From assembly GCF_027942865.1 (NCBI RefSeq), contig NC_134526.1, positions 1,813,001 through 1,877,000 on the forward strand: a stretch of DNA of 64,000 bases, given 5' to 3'. The notes under the pieces were generated by a model. It worked only from the letters and a program-made list of their open reading frames with translations, was not told the origin of the DNA and did not search any database. Of the stretch, positions 1 to 11,722 are shown piece after piece. Position 1 is the first letter of the stretch, and the number at the start of each line of letters is the position of its first letter. Both the position numbers and the translations under genes were made by a program. The stretch is from Odontesthes bonariensis (taxonomy: Eukaryota > Chordata > Actinopteri > Atheriniformes > Atherinopsidae).

Positions 1-2411
1 CTGCTTCCACACCTGTTCCTCGCCCTCATCAGGACACACTTACAGGAGCCTCAGCCAGCCGTGGCCACATTGTTCTCACTTTATCGTGGTAACTCGGCCG
101 GCTCCAACGGTTTGACCCGAGCCTGACCTAGGTTTGTCTCTTCCAGCCTTCCTCTACCTGTTCCACCCTCCATGCCAGCATATCCGTCTCACCAGTCCAA
201 GGCTGGAGCTCCCCTTCAGCCTGGATCCCACCTTGGTTCCCTGGACTAAAAGTAAGGACGAGCGTTCCCTTTGGAAACATCCCAGGAACCTGGAACAAAC
301 CTGGAACCTTCTCCCTCTTCCTGCAGCTTTCCCTCATCCCTCACCATCCGTTTTTCAGTCGATAAAACGCGATATGAACATAAAACACTCGTGTTTTCAG
401 AAGACTCGGAATCAGCCGTGACCAAAGCATTGACATCAGCTGGTGTTACCGACCAATCAGAACGCGTCTGAGTGTTCAAAGTGGTAGCAAAGTGTTCCAC
501 TGAGGGTCGGAGTGATGAGCCGGAGGAAGCAGGATGAAATAACACGCCGGCACCGTGAACATGCCTGGAAGTATAGGATTCATGTTGGGAACATTCTTCT
601 GGCTTTTTAAAGGCCTCGTCTCAAAGTGGAAACGGGCCCAAAAGCAGCCGAACGGCGGCCCGCGGTCGGCCCCCTTCAGTGGTAACAGCTTCCAGAGGGT
701 CGACCTCCAGTAAAAGGTTTCACTTCACGCCGCGGTGCGTCCGCAGATCGACTTCCAGCATCTGGTGACAGCTGATGACAACTCAACTGGGGATCAGAGT
801 TCCAAAGAGCTTTTTTAAACTCCCCTGATCTCAGCCGTTTGCTTTAAGGTGGTCATAAAGCTCGGGCCAGGCGGTTTTAAGGCGGTATTTCTCACATCAG
901 ACTCAAACACGTTTAACATCATCAGGAGTCTTTGGTCTGGTGTAACAGAGTAGATTTGTGCCTATTAAATTATGGCAAAAGAGGTGCAACACACAGCAAT
1001 CTGTTGGCGTAGTGGTTGGTTTGGGTACTGCACAGAGAAAAGAGGACTTTATGTGGTAAGACGTCCTCTTAAATGGTCTTATTATGGATAATTAATTATT
1101 TCATATTACGTTTCAGATGTTTATTCTTTATAATTTACTGTGTCATGTACTCACTGGGACCTTTGCTAACAGTTCGGAGCGCTTACTGTGAGTTATTAGA
1201 CCATAAAAGTATGTTTACAGAGTAGTTAATGATGCTAAACTAGCTTAAATGTTTCCCCTCGTGTCAGGTGTCAGATTGTCCCGAGACTGTGACTCTAACT
1301 TTCCCACATCAGTTTTTATGACGTTTTATTTTGTTTTTACTCTCCTTTAACTGTCCTAAACACCAGTTTTTATGACGTTTTATTTTGTTTTTACTCTCCT
1401 TTAACTGTCCTAAACACCAGTTTTTATGATGTTTTATTTTGTATATCAGCCTATGTGAGCAGCCTTTTTATTTGTCCAGTTAAATAGCTCACATTTGTTC
1501 ATCTAATCTTGAATTTAATGTAAGATGTTGAATGTGTTCCTAAAAGATATTTCATGTGACATAAAGATTGAGGGGATTATTCCACATTAGAATGGGTTTC
1601 TGTATTTTACTTATTAGTATTAGTACTTATTATTGTATTTTGTTTATTAGACGCACAGAGGAAAGAGGACTTAACTTTCCCACACCGCTGCGGTGCTACA
1701 TGCTACATGCTACAGGAAAATAGCTGTATTAAACACCCCATAATCCACCTGGTGGTCGTCTGTGATATGTGGAAGCAACAGCAGTGTGGAGCTGAATCCG
1801 TAACACTTGTTTTATGCAAAATTGTGTCTTGTTCTGAGTTTCCAACCAACACGTGCGCTGCCGTCGCTTCCAAACAGGAAGCAGGGGACGCTGAGGCTGA
1901 CGGTAACCATGGCGACGAGGCAGGAAATCGTATGGTTCAGTTGGACCGAAGGAAGATCAGGTGACTGCATTATGGAAGCAGCACGAAAGTCTCTACGATG
2001 TTTCATCTCCTTTATTACCACAACAGAAGGAGTTACCAGTGTTGCCAAGAACCTCCACCAGGTGCATGATGGGAAAAAAACATCTGCTATACTATACTAT
2101 GTTGTGGTTTTACAAATAGTGAGCCTGTAAAATCTGTGACTTTTAAAAGATGCCTCATGTTTGAGTAAAAACGTCAGTTTACACTTTGTGACCCTTTTGG
2201 TCTTCCATAAAATATCCCTTTAAACAACTAAACTTTACTAAAACACTTCCGTCTCTTTCTGGTTAGGTTTAGGCAGTTATTTAGTCAGAAAACCATCATC
2301 ATTATCTTTAAAACTGTTGGACGACATTGCTTCACTTCCTGGATGCATGAAGGCAACAACGTTAGAAATAAAAACAACTTCATCAGGCTTAAAAACATCA
2401 AATACAATAAC
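1..2411. other. Non-coding, repeat-rich sequence; no gene recognised
   Basis: Only short overlapping open frames occur here and none resembles a known protein. If the minus-strand exon at 4454-4705 is mxra7 exon 1, this stretch would be its first intron. I looked for further exons of that gene on the minus strand and did not see any. A 54-bp direct repeat lies at 1310-1440. Confidence 0.5.
1310..1441. repeat. 54-bp tandem repeat, about 2.4 copies
   Basis: The unit beginning CAGTTTTTATGACG recurs at 1310, 1364 and 1418. The first two copies are nearly identical and the third is truncated with one substitution, so the duplication is recent. Confidence 0.9.
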
Positions 2412-3620
2412 CAGAGGTGGGTAGTAACGAGTTACATTTACATGAGTTAGTTTTTGAAAACATTATACTTCTAGGAGTATTTTTAAATCTCTATACTTTT
2501 TACTTTTACTTGAGTAGATGTGTGCAGCAGAAACTGTCCTCTTACTCCGCTACATTAGGCTACAATGAGCTGGTTACTTTTCTTCTTACCTCTTTGGTAT
2601 TCTACGCCTCATTATTTTTATCCCCCCGCGTACGCCTCATTTTAATGTTTTATTCTGACAGAGAGAGAGACTTCCACCAAAGGCTCTACCACCTGACTGT
2701 GTTCCACCAATCAGACGCAGCCGTGCGGTCTGGTCACGTGACCGTACTCGATCTCAGCGGCGGGACGGGTTAGCTTTAGCATTAGCAGTCGTAGCAAACA
2801 AACAAAGAAACAGATGAAAAATGTCAGAACCAACGGTGGGAAATGAAGACGCAGACGAGGCCTCATACTGAAAGCATGTTTACCTTACAAAGAGTGAGAA
2901 ACAGCAGCTACATTATGTGTCTTCTGTGTCAACCAAAACAAACGCACATTTCAGCAGAAACTCAACATCTAACGCTAAGTTTCCTAAACTCGTTTTTCCC
3001 CCATGGATAGATGAATGTTTGTTTTTTAGGTTACATATGGGTTACATACGTTTTAAACATTTCCTAAGGCTCTTATTTTTTATTGAAGTACCTGAATTTA
3101 CCTGGATTATTTTAATTTAAGTTATTTTGTAATGAATTCATTCATTTTAATTTATTTTATCAATTGGATTAACTGTAATTGGATTTCTCTTTCTCAAATT
3201 GATTTTTTTTATTTATTTGTTTATTTAGTCATTTATCATTATTAGTTAGTAGTAGTATTTTTACTAGAATTGGTACTATTATTGTTGTTGTTGATATACA
3301 ATCATTGTAAATATTTATAATTTTTTGAGCTACTTGACTAATTTGAATTTCCCTCATTGGGGGATGAATAAAGTATTTTTCTATTTATATTCTAATTGGC
3401 CTAAAGATGATTATTTAGTATTTTTGTCTGTCTGATTGAATGCTTGTGTTAACAAATAAATCAGACGTTACTCAACAGTTACTCAGTACTCGAGTAGTTT
3501 TTTCACCCTTACTCAAGTAATTATTTGGATGAATACTTTTTACTTTTACTTGAGTCATATTATTCTGAAGTAACAGTACTTTTACTTGAGTATAATTTTT
3601 GGCTGCTCTACCCACCTCTG
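2412..3620 (+). mobile_element. hAT-like DNA transposon relic
   Basis: The ends are inverted repeats, CAGAGGTGGGTAG at 2412 and CTACCCACCTCTG ending at 3620, with the thymine-rich subterminal repeats ('tacttttacttgag') usual for this fish family. Around 2875-2960 the plus strand reads a degraded transposase N-terminus with a C-x2-C pair (CLLCQPK). The remaining transposase is absent, so the copy is non-autonomous. I could not find a convincing 8-bp target duplication. It is related to the element at 37796-39117. Confidence 0.75.
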
Positions 3621-4440
3621 GTTATTTGTACATCTCCATCAACACCATTTTATAATATTTAATTTAATTTTATAATATTTAATATCTTTTTTAATGGAAA
3701 CAGATGTGTTGTTGTTGTTGTTGGAGGAGGAATAAAATGATCGCCCCCTACTGGCACATGGCGACACCGCATCTAAACCAGAGTGTTTTCTGAAACTCAG
3801 TCCTGGCACGAGCTCCCAGCTGGAAGCCCCGCGAGGCAGATCGATCAGAGTGATTCAGCAGCGACCCTCAGACAGTCCGACCAGTGTCCCACATTCCGGG
3901 CCGCCTGGATCCATTCCTCCGCTCACTGTTTCCATCACACACTCATCTCACAGTTATTTTTTCTGTCATGAAATTGTTTGATAATCTACCAAGAAAGAGT
4001 CAAAATGTCGCATTTTGTCCCAGAAATCTCCAACTGGAAATGTTTGAGCTCCTTTAACAGAAGAAAACTACTTAAAATCACCATTTATGTTGGCAGCTTG
4101 GTTTAAAACTGAAGCTGCATCATCAATAATTACCAATAAACATCTGATTTTACAGGAAAACTGATGTAAATATCAGAAAAAGTACTGGTTTTAATCAAAA
4201 GTGGCTGCTTTGTAAATGTAGAATGACTAAATATTCAGTTGTGATGTTGAAATAAAACTAATAAAATAATAGTTTCGGCCTTTCTTGGCTTGAAGTATCG
4301 ACCAGAACCCAAATTAATCTCTGATGTAACATCCGGACATTTGTTTCATAAACATGTCTTATTTGAAATCATCTTTAAAAGAAGTTCAGATTTAAATGAA
4401 GAATGTTATTCTAACAGTTTATTCTAACAGTTTATTCCCG
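3621..4440. other. No feature recognised
   Basis: AT-rich sequence between the hAT relic and the CpG-rich exon. No open frame with recognisable similarity on either strand. Confidence 0.4.
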
Positions 4441-4453
4441 GCCCGGGTCTTAC

Positions 4454-4705
4454 TTTAACTTTGGGCTCCGGGGCTTTCTGGATGTTCACGGCCGGGGCTG
4501 GGGGCTCGGGTCGCGGGGGGGCAGCGCGCGGAGGCGCCAGAGCCCTGGACGGGGGGATGTCGTCTCCATAGCCGACTTTGGGCTTCTTCTTCCCCGCAGA
4601 TGCGGCGGAGCTGTCGGGCTTCTTGTTGAGCAGAGAAGCGGCGAAATAAATGGCCACGACGGTGAAGAGGACGGCGGGGATGATGACGGCCGGGTCCAGG
4701 TCCAT
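4454..4705 (-). CDS. mxra7: First coding exon of a small single-pass membrane protein, probable mxra7
   Basis: The exon encodes 84 residues: a short acidic start (MDLD), a hydrophobic segment at about residues 6-26 that should span the membrane, a Lys-rich stretch, then a Pro/Ala-rich tail. It ends in frame at a strong splice donor (AAA|GTAAGA), so the frame's apparent continuation to a stop codon is intronic. The region is CpG-rich, as at a promoter. I do not recognise the sequence family with certainty. The name rests on gene order: in vertebrates MXRA7 lies beside JMJD6 on the same strand, and MXRA7 also has an N-terminal membrane segment followed by a Pro/Ala-rich region. Later exons would lie left of the window. 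Another small membrane protein is possible. Confidence 0.55.
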
Positions 4706-4900
4706 GATGCGGGCTTGGTGGCGGAGGAGTCGGACAGGTTCCAGGGGCCGGACGGCGGGTGTTCAGGCTGTGATCACACGCGCTCTGAGCCGCGGCGCAT
4801 CCCGCCGCGAGACACAATCTGACCTCAACAGCTGACAGCGGGAACGCGCGCGCAAACACACGCACCCACATCTACGCGCACACACGCGCGCACACAAAGC
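4706..4900 (-). promoter_or_regulatory. CpG-rich promoter region of the 4454-4705 gene
   Basis: The stretch upstream of the ATG is rich in CG dinucleotides and ends in a CA/CG alternating run (about 4850-4900), unlike the AT-rich flanks. No TATA box is obvious. Inferred as a CpG-island promoter. Confidence 0.45.
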
Positions 4901-5173
4901 AGATGTCAAAGCAGATCCTGAAACCAGATGTGGAGAAATTTGGAATTTATCTTAAAAAACAAGAAAAACACAAAAAGAGACTTTAAGTTTTTAACTTTTA
5001 TTTAAAAAAACAAAAACAAGAAACTATGTCAAAGATAAGTTTCCCTATATGGAAACCCAAAAGGATCATAATTCACAGATTATTAAACACTATAACAAGC
5101 ATCACCTGCTGTTAGAAAAGTCTGATTAAACACTTGTTGGTGTCTAATAACCGTCAGCCTCAGCGATTAAACG

Positions 5174-5525
5174 TTAAAGGGACAGTTCGCCTCTTCTGAC
5201 ATGAAGCTGTGTAACATCCCATATCAGCAGCATCATTTCTGAACATCTTCTTACCCCCTGCTGCGTCCTGTGAGCAGAGTTCCAGCCTCGTTTTGGTGTT
5301 GATGAAGGTAGTCCGGCTAGTTGGCTGGGGTTTAAAAAATAAAGCGTTTTGCTTCTCAAAACAATATGCGTTCAACAGAGTAATACATTTGCTAAAAAGT
5401 CAGACCTCACGATCACTTGGATCTATTTTCTCTCCCTTCGTATCACTGCCTGCTGCCGCCTGCCGACAGCCGCGCCTGTTACGCTGTTTGCTGCTCGCTC
5501 TGCACAGCAGGCAGTGATACAAGTG
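5174..5525 (+). mobile_element. TTAA-target transposon, family A (one end intact)
   Basis: It begins at TTAA followed by AGGGACAGTTCGCCTCTT and shares its first 200 bases or so with copies at 20201-20628, 25624-25881 and 29010-29353. The TTAA target and terminal repeats suggest the piggyBac superfamily, though no transposase is present. This copy and the 20201 copy carry an internal hairpin; here the arms are 5440-5455 and 5505-5520, 16 bp and perfectly complementary. No matching second terminus was found, so the right boundary is uncertain. Confidence 0.75.
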
Positions 5526-6235
5526 TTCTGCTTTGCTTTACGGCAGCAAAGTGACGTCACGTCTTGTTTCTGTGTAGAGTTGAGACCAGAGACATAAATA
5601 TTCGGGGTTATGATTATTTTAGTTGGGGATAAACACCTTCCTCAGTCGAAATAAATGCATTGTGGGGGCATTGGAGACCCATCCAAGATGGCGGCCGCGC
5701 TGATAGGTCAGCTCCAACAGGCAGCGTCAGTCTATTGACGCATTTCCACTAGCTCGGCACGGCTCGGTTTGGTTGTGTTTCCATCACAACCGAGTATCAC
5801 TTCGTGCCTCCTCGATGTGTCTGAGGGTAAAACGGTCTGACTCTGTACCACCACATAACAGGAAATACTAAGCTGTTATTTTTTACAATTAGTTTTGAAA
5901 TATTATAGTTCTGATAAAATAAAAAAAATGAGAATAAATATACATGTATATATATAGGCTATATATCTGATCCCTGATGAGGATGAAACGTCCGATACCG
6001 ATCAAGTCAGAAACCACGTGATCGGATAGGGACATCCCTACTTTTTACCCACCTGGTCAAAGCTGATTTCAGGCAGTACCTGCTGGGACTGCAGGTGGTT
6101 CGGTCCAAAGTGCAAAGTGGACCGAACCAAATGAAGCCGGGCGTCCCCCACCAATCGAACCGAACCGCCTGGACAGTCCTGGTGATTATCAAACATATAA
6201 AAACTGATCCAAGTTGGCCCATTTGGATAATAACA
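5526..6235. other. Repeat-derived non-coding sequence
   Basis: Contains decayed repeat-like segments (for example a 'cggcacggctcggtttggttgtg' type motif near 5755) but no gene. The plus-strand frame at 6095-6277 has no recognisable similarity. Confidence 0.35.
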
Positions 6236-6450
6236 CCCATTTATAACTACTTATACCTGCTGATAACTTACTTATAACTTACTTATAACTGCTTGTAACT
6301 ACTAATAACTTACTTATAACTACTTATAACTACTTATACCTGCTGATAACTTACTTATAACTTACTTATAACTGCTTGTAACTACTAATAACTTCTTATA
6401 ACTACTTATAACTGATTATAACCACTTATAACTGCTTATAACTTACTTAT
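6236..6450. repeat. AT-rich minisatellite, 'acttataact' type
   Basis: Degenerate tandem units of about 10-15 bp built on ACTTACTTATAACTGC. The same repeat continues at 7788-7915, on the far side of the element at 6452-7765, so the array was probably split by that insertion. Confidence 0.8.
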
Positions 6451-6451
6451 T

Positions 6452-7765
6452 GGGGCCTGCCATAGCATTGCATAGGAGAGCAATGCTATGCAGTGCCTCC
6501 ATGCAAATGCATGGCAAGGCATCTATTACTATTCCGTTGGCAAAAGTCTATGGGATTTACCATTGAAAACGTGTCTCTTTATTTATAGATTTATATATTT
6601 ATTCTTCCGTCCACATTAATGCGGGCCCTATGGGCCCCGCACATCCCAACAATATATATATCAAAACGACCGGCTCAATGAGTTTTCGCGGGCTATTACT
6701 TTTATTGAAGATTGGAGTTACCATGGCGACGTAATAAGCAAAAAACAGCCCCCCTAGGAATAAACAGGGGGATGACCTGGAAAAATCATAAAAAACCCTA
6801 AATTTTGAGCAGTTACTGTGTCATCATGCATTAACCTAGAAACGCCATTCAAATGTCAGTTTGTAGATACGTCCGTGCTGTGCTCAGAAGTGAAGACGCC
6901 ATGTCGATACCTGCTACGGATTTCCCACAGCATGCCTCCAAGCGACCCAAAGTTTTGGCCAAAATCTGAAAATTTGAATTTTTAGAGCACAACTGCCATT
7001 TCATTAGAGTGTGAAGAGCAAGAGTTCTGACCTCAGATTCATTTTCGAATCGCCCTCACGCCTACAAATATTGCTCCAATGCCATTATGTACTGTCATAA
7101 TATAGGCGCGCATGTTGGGATTCATAAAATGTTTTCATATTTCCTCTAGGGCTGACCGTTTGCTCTCAGAGCCCCTCAGAGCAAAGTGATGTCGGGGCTC
7201 AAAGACCTCAAATCCCCATTTTAATTCATCCAATTCTCAGAATCTCAGCAGCTGCTGCAGCCCTTCTTTCTCTCATCCGTGCTTTCACTGTGAATGTGTT
7301 ACAGATCTGAAACGCGGGAATATTGAAGTCCAAAGGCGTCCCTCGCTCATTCTGCAAGAATTTTTTCCGTAGCTCTTACGGTTTCCGAATGGGAAGCATC
7401 TGTTCGTAGAGGTTTTTTGGCTCTGAGAAGCCTGAGTCTCATATAATTAGTGTAGCAGCAGCTGGGGCAGCTTAACTGTCAGTTAAATGTTACCATAGAA
7501 ACAAGACTATTAGTGGCCCAGCCAGTCCTTTGCCGATTTAAAGGGACAGTTCGCCGCTTTAAAGGGACAGTTCGCCGCTTTAAAGGGACAGTTCGCCGCT
7601 TTAAAGGGACAGTTCCCCTCTTTAAAGGGACATTTCGCCGCTTTAAAATTTTAAATTTGAACGGCTTTGATGCCGTTTAGGATTGAATGCTTTTTCTTTA
7701 GGCCTTGCGAACCATTCCTGAGCAGCCGTGATTGGTTGAGCGATACGCACACTTTGGCAGGCCCC
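6452..7765. mobile_element. DNA transposon of unrecognised family, inserted in a minisatellite
   Basis: The ends form an inverted repeat, GGGGCCTGCCA at 6452 and TGGCAGGCCCC ending at 7765. No transposase-like frame is present in about 1.3 kb, so it is non-autonomous. It carries a five-unit array of the 21-bp family A terminus at 7537-7642. Similar minisatellite sequence on both flanks supports insertion into that array. Confidence 0.6.
7537..7642. repeat. Short 21-bp array of the family A TTAA terminus
   Basis: Five consecutive 21-bp units start at 7537, 7558, 7579, 7600 and 7621, each reading TTTAAAGGGACAGTTCGCC plus two variable bases. This is the monomer of the large satellite at the window end, in the opposite orientation. 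The fourth and fifth units carry substitutions. Confidence 0.9.
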
Positions 7766-7787
7766 TTCTAAATTTCTTCAGAAATTT

Positions 7788-7915
7788 TCTAGTAACTACT
7801 TATTACTCACTTATAACTACTTATAACTTACTTATAACTGCTTATTACTTACTTATAACTACTTATAACTTACTTATAACTGCTTATAACTTACTTATAA
7901 CTGCTTATAACTACA
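7788..7915. repeat. AT-rich minisatellite, second block
   Basis: Same ACTTACTTATAACTGC-type units as at 6236-6450. It creates a spurious repetitive open frame (LLITAYN-like). Confidence 0.8.
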
Positions 7916-9065
7916 GGACCTTGTGAAAAAGAGGCCATACAAACCAGATGTAAAGGCATTTAGAAATTATGTTTAAGGACAAAGAATAAAACCAGCAAAC
8001 AAACTGAACAGCAAAGCTTCCCGATCAATAAGTTCTCCCGTTAAACCTTCAGTTTATTGGCTGAAGCTGGAGCTCACGAGACGCCAGCGGCCGTTAAATA
8101 GAGTCCGCCAGGTGAAAGTGAATTATGAGCTTTTGGGCTTTCCAAACCTTTAAACAAACACATTTTCCAACAGCAGTTTTAAACCAGATAAAGTTGGTAT
8201 TTGATTTATTTTCCCGTCTGAGGTTCAACAGACTGAAGGATTCCCCGTGAAACGCAGCAGGAGAGAATATTTCTGCTTCCTAATTTGAGTGATTCGAGGC
8301 GTGGACGGCGGCTGGAGAAGATTAAAGTGATAGCTTGTTAAAAATAGAAACGACTCCTGAAGAACGTGTTCTTCTTCTCAGGTTTAAAGGTGTGAAAATA
8401 CGGGACGTGCTAAACAACATATATGTAAGTGAACCCCGTCCCAGCGGAGGAACGGCAGCGATCACACAAAGATGGGGGTATTAATTAGATGATGTAGGTG
8501 TACTTTATTTCTACTGCCCTTTACAGACGATCCTTACGGTGTACCAAAGTGCGTTACAGCAGGTGATAAATAAAGAGAAGAAGAAGTAAGAACAAATAAA
8601 AACAATAAAAGAACAGTGAAAGCAATAAAATACAACCAAAATAAATAAGATAAAATAAGATAAAAGTGTCATCATACTACTGGGTATTAAAAGCCATCCT
8701 AAATAAGCAGGTTTTTAGCCCAGATCTGAAGATGATGCAAACAGAACTCAATATATGATAAATACACCCGTGAAAAAGAGAGTGAACCCTCAGGATATGC
8801 ACCATCTGGTCCTGATTAGGGCTTTAAAATACACCTTTACACCTTTTTATGAGAGAAATAAAGTAAAAAGCAGGAGAATTAAGTGCTTATGGGACAAAAA
8901 ACACACTTGATGGAAGATTTATTGACGAGGAAACAGCCGATGCTTCTAGAGGCAGTCCTGGATTTACGCCCAGGGCGAACCATCCCGTGCCCCCCCCCCA
9001 AAAAAAAAAGACTTACCAACACAACAACACATTATATTATTTGTATTATTTTATTATATACAATC
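7916..9065. other. Non-coding sequence with dispersed-repeat tail
   Basis: No gene recognised. About 8500-8720 resembles the A-rich 3' tail of a fish retroelement ('ccaaagtgcgttacagcagg' followed by aataaa-rich sequence). A C9/A10 homopolymer pair lies near 8990-9010. Confidence 0.35.
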
Positions 9066-9265
9066 TTAAGTTAAGTTAAGTTGACTTTATTGATACCCGA
9101 AGGTAGATTGGTACCTGTTGACACACACACAGGGTCACACACTCAGAGACAGATGCCAGCCTGGAGCGGTGGGCAGCCATGAAAGCGCCCGGGGAGCATG
9201 GGGGTACGGTGCCTTGCTCAAGGGCACCTCAGCCGTGACAAGGAGGTGGACTGACACCCCTCCAG
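9066..9265. repeat. Dispersed fish repeat ('ttgctcaagggcacctcagc' type)
   Basis: Contains the motif TTGCTCAAGGGCACCTCAGC preceded by a 'ttgactttattgata' segment, a combination I associate with a very common repeat in teleost genomes. The boundaries are approximate. Confidence 0.5.
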
Positions 9266-9708
9266 TTATCAGTTAAATACAAAAAAGTAGAAAAAGATGC
9301 CACATGTAGCTTACAAAATGCCATGCTAATGTTAGAAGTTATTTAAGTTAGCATATAGCTCATAGCAATAAAAATAATCCACAGTCAGGACTTCTTGTTG
9401 TGTTGCAAACACAAACCAGACCAGGTTGCCTTTGGGTGAAATCAGCTGCATGACATGATGCCTCAATTCTAATTCTAGTTCAGTAAAACTAAAAATCAAA
9501 CACAGTCGTGGCTAATAGCAACATGTTAGCAAGAGGCTAACAGATAGCCTATAGCCTACGTCACTGATAGAAATCTGCATCCCTTTATCTTCTGCCCGTT
9601 TCTCCTCTTCTTCTCTTCTTCTCTTTCTAAACTGGGCACCTGATGGCTTCTTTGGTCTTTCACCATGATGATGATCCATGATGACTCCACAGTATTAGGG
9701 ACTAAACT

Positions 9709-10556
9709 TAGACCCTCCAGAAAAACGCGGGCTAAATCCTGGATTTTGCGATTGAATATGCGGGTTTTTTATTGATTTTATGCCGTGAAATTGCGAGAAG
9801 TTGCGGAAACTTGCGAATTATGCAAAAAGTTGCAAAATATGCTGCTACTGAATGAAAAAGAGTCATTTTAAAGACCTCCTATGATAAACAAGCAACCTGG
9901 AACCAAGTTACTTCACAGAAGGTTTTTTTATTTTAACAAAAGCAGTTTCACAATACACACACACACACACGCACACACTTCTCTGTCTCATTCTGTTTCA
10001 TTTATTCTTTATTTGGCCAATTTCAAGCTTGTACGCTACTCACCTCGTTTCTGGTAGCCCTCGCAATGGTTTTGGAGGTTGATGCCTCGGTGAACGTCAG
10101 CTGTCTGGCTTTCCTTTCCGCAGCTGCAGAAAGCATTTTCAAATGTTTCGCGCTGGTAAAGTGGCACGTCACCGACGATTTTCTTTTATGCTCCAACACA
10201 CAGTTGCACGGGGTGCAGAATAGTTTCCCCCCGCTTTCGTGCAAGACATCGGGGTGCTGCTTTGCCCGGTGTTTGGCAGTAATGTGCGTCGGTAGGTGAG
10301 ATCGATTAGCTTTTTTCATTTTGTCTCTCGTTAATTTTCGACATTTTTTTCTCTCCCCAACTTTATGCAGAAAAGTGCGGAGATTTTGAAATGAAGCGAA
10401 TCCTGAATATTTCGCATGTTTTGCGTGGAAAATGTGATTATTGAGGTGAATATGCGGCTTTTTTGAAAAATATTGACCCCCGCATAAATCAGCGGTATTT
10501 TGCTGATTTTGCAATAAAATCAGCGATCGCAAAATCGCGTTTTTCTGGAGGGCCTA
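9709..10556 (-). mobile_element. hAT-like transposon with a CGGBP1-type zinc finger
   Basis: Terminal inverted repeats TAGACCCTCCAGAAAAACGC (left) and its close complement ending at 10556 are abutted on both sides by the direct repeat TAAACT. On the minus strand, within 10023-10532, a frame encodes a C-x2-C...H...H finger (FCTPCNCVLEHKRKS ... HFTSAKHLK). It resembles the N-terminal BED-like finger of CGGBP1 and related hAT transposases. No catalytic domain follows, so this is an internally deleted copy. Confidence 0.7.
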
Positions 10557-11123
10557 TAAACTGCTCGCTCCCTATTGTATCTGTAGGAGTTATTCTTTCT
10601 TTCTTATTATTCTTTGTAAAAGGTGCTCAAAAACTAATGAAATTGTGCGAGCGCCACCTGCCAGTCGATGACATTAAAAAAATCTAAACTTTATATTTTT
10701 GGGAGTCGCTCGTTGACTCTGTAGCGCCCCCTACGGTGCTTAAAAATGGCCCCCGCATTGGGGTTAGTGTCGCGTGGGATGACGAAATTCGGTACACTCA
10801 TTCATCATGCCCAGACGCACAAAAAAGTCTCATGCTGCCATGGTCCCACGTACACAGGAAGGCGGCCATTTTGAACTCAGTCTGAATGTGGACATATAAA
10901 ATAGTGACATCCACCTATAGCGCCACCTGCTGGTGGTTGAAAACGTCTTGTTTTTTCCACACCTCGCATTTGATCGAACTCCTCCTACAGATTTAATGGT
11001 AATAGCTTCAAACTTGCCCAGGTTACTCTTAAGACATGGGGGGGGGGGTGGAATCAATGACAATGAGACGCCACTAACCTGACATGGAAATGAGCGGTAG
11101 TATAGAAAACTGGCGATCACTTG
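10557..11123. other. No gene recognised; decayed repeat sequence
   Basis: Contains phrases such as 'tagcgccccctacggtgc' and a G10 tract near 11040, but no conserved frame and no clear element boundaries. Confidence 0.35.
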
Positions 11124-11722
11124 GGCTGTGTTCGAAACCGCCTACTGCATACTCATCGATCAGACAGTATGCAGAGCGTTTACCCACAATGCATTGCGCT
11201 CCTGCCCGAGCTGAAATCAGCCGGCCTGAAGCTGATTTCTCTTAAGCTCTAAACTCTGTAAACTTTAGCAACACCTGAAACATTTTCAGGTGAGAAAGTA
11301 GTCGTTTAGATCCCCAACGTGTTGAAAACCTGACAAAATACCGGCTGTTTACAAGTTTGTTCCCACGAATTCGGCGCTACTAAAGCTAGCCGCAGTGAGC
11401 AACGCACTTCCTGTTATTTTCACAAAATAAAACACCCGTTGCCTTTTATCACAGGGAAAGCCATTACCATACAATTGGTGCTTTTGTTTTGAAAACAGGA
11501 AGTGAACCTACCCTCGTTGCAGCTAGCTTGAAACTGCCGTTTTGACAGGAAATGACGATCGGCGACGTCACGTTACGTTGCATCTTGGGTAGTTTGAGTA
11601 TGAGTAGTAACCTCATGATGCATACCCAACATTTAGGAGAATCTAGTATGCATCCGGGAACTTAAAAAAAAGTTAAAGTTAGTAGGAGTAGTAGGAGTAG
11701 TGGGCAGTTTCGAAACACAGCC
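11124..11722 (-). mobile_element. Non-autonomous DNA transposon, family B
   Basis: Ends are GGCTGTGTTCGAAACCGCC at 11124 and the inverted GGCAGTTTCGAAACACAGCC at 11722. It is the inverted counterpart of copies at 17098-17847 and 40071-40694; a fragment lies at 43363-43602. Two other copies have 3-bp target duplications (CTG, TCA), which points to the PIF/Harbinger superfamily. This copy's flanks (TTG and AGA) do not match. No transposase is encoded. Confidence 0.8.

Noticed and set aside
5160-5375. Short frames recurring at 5160, 25627 and 29152 as a small gene family
   Set aside because: They are readings of the family A TTAA element, present in both orientations and at transposon boundaries.
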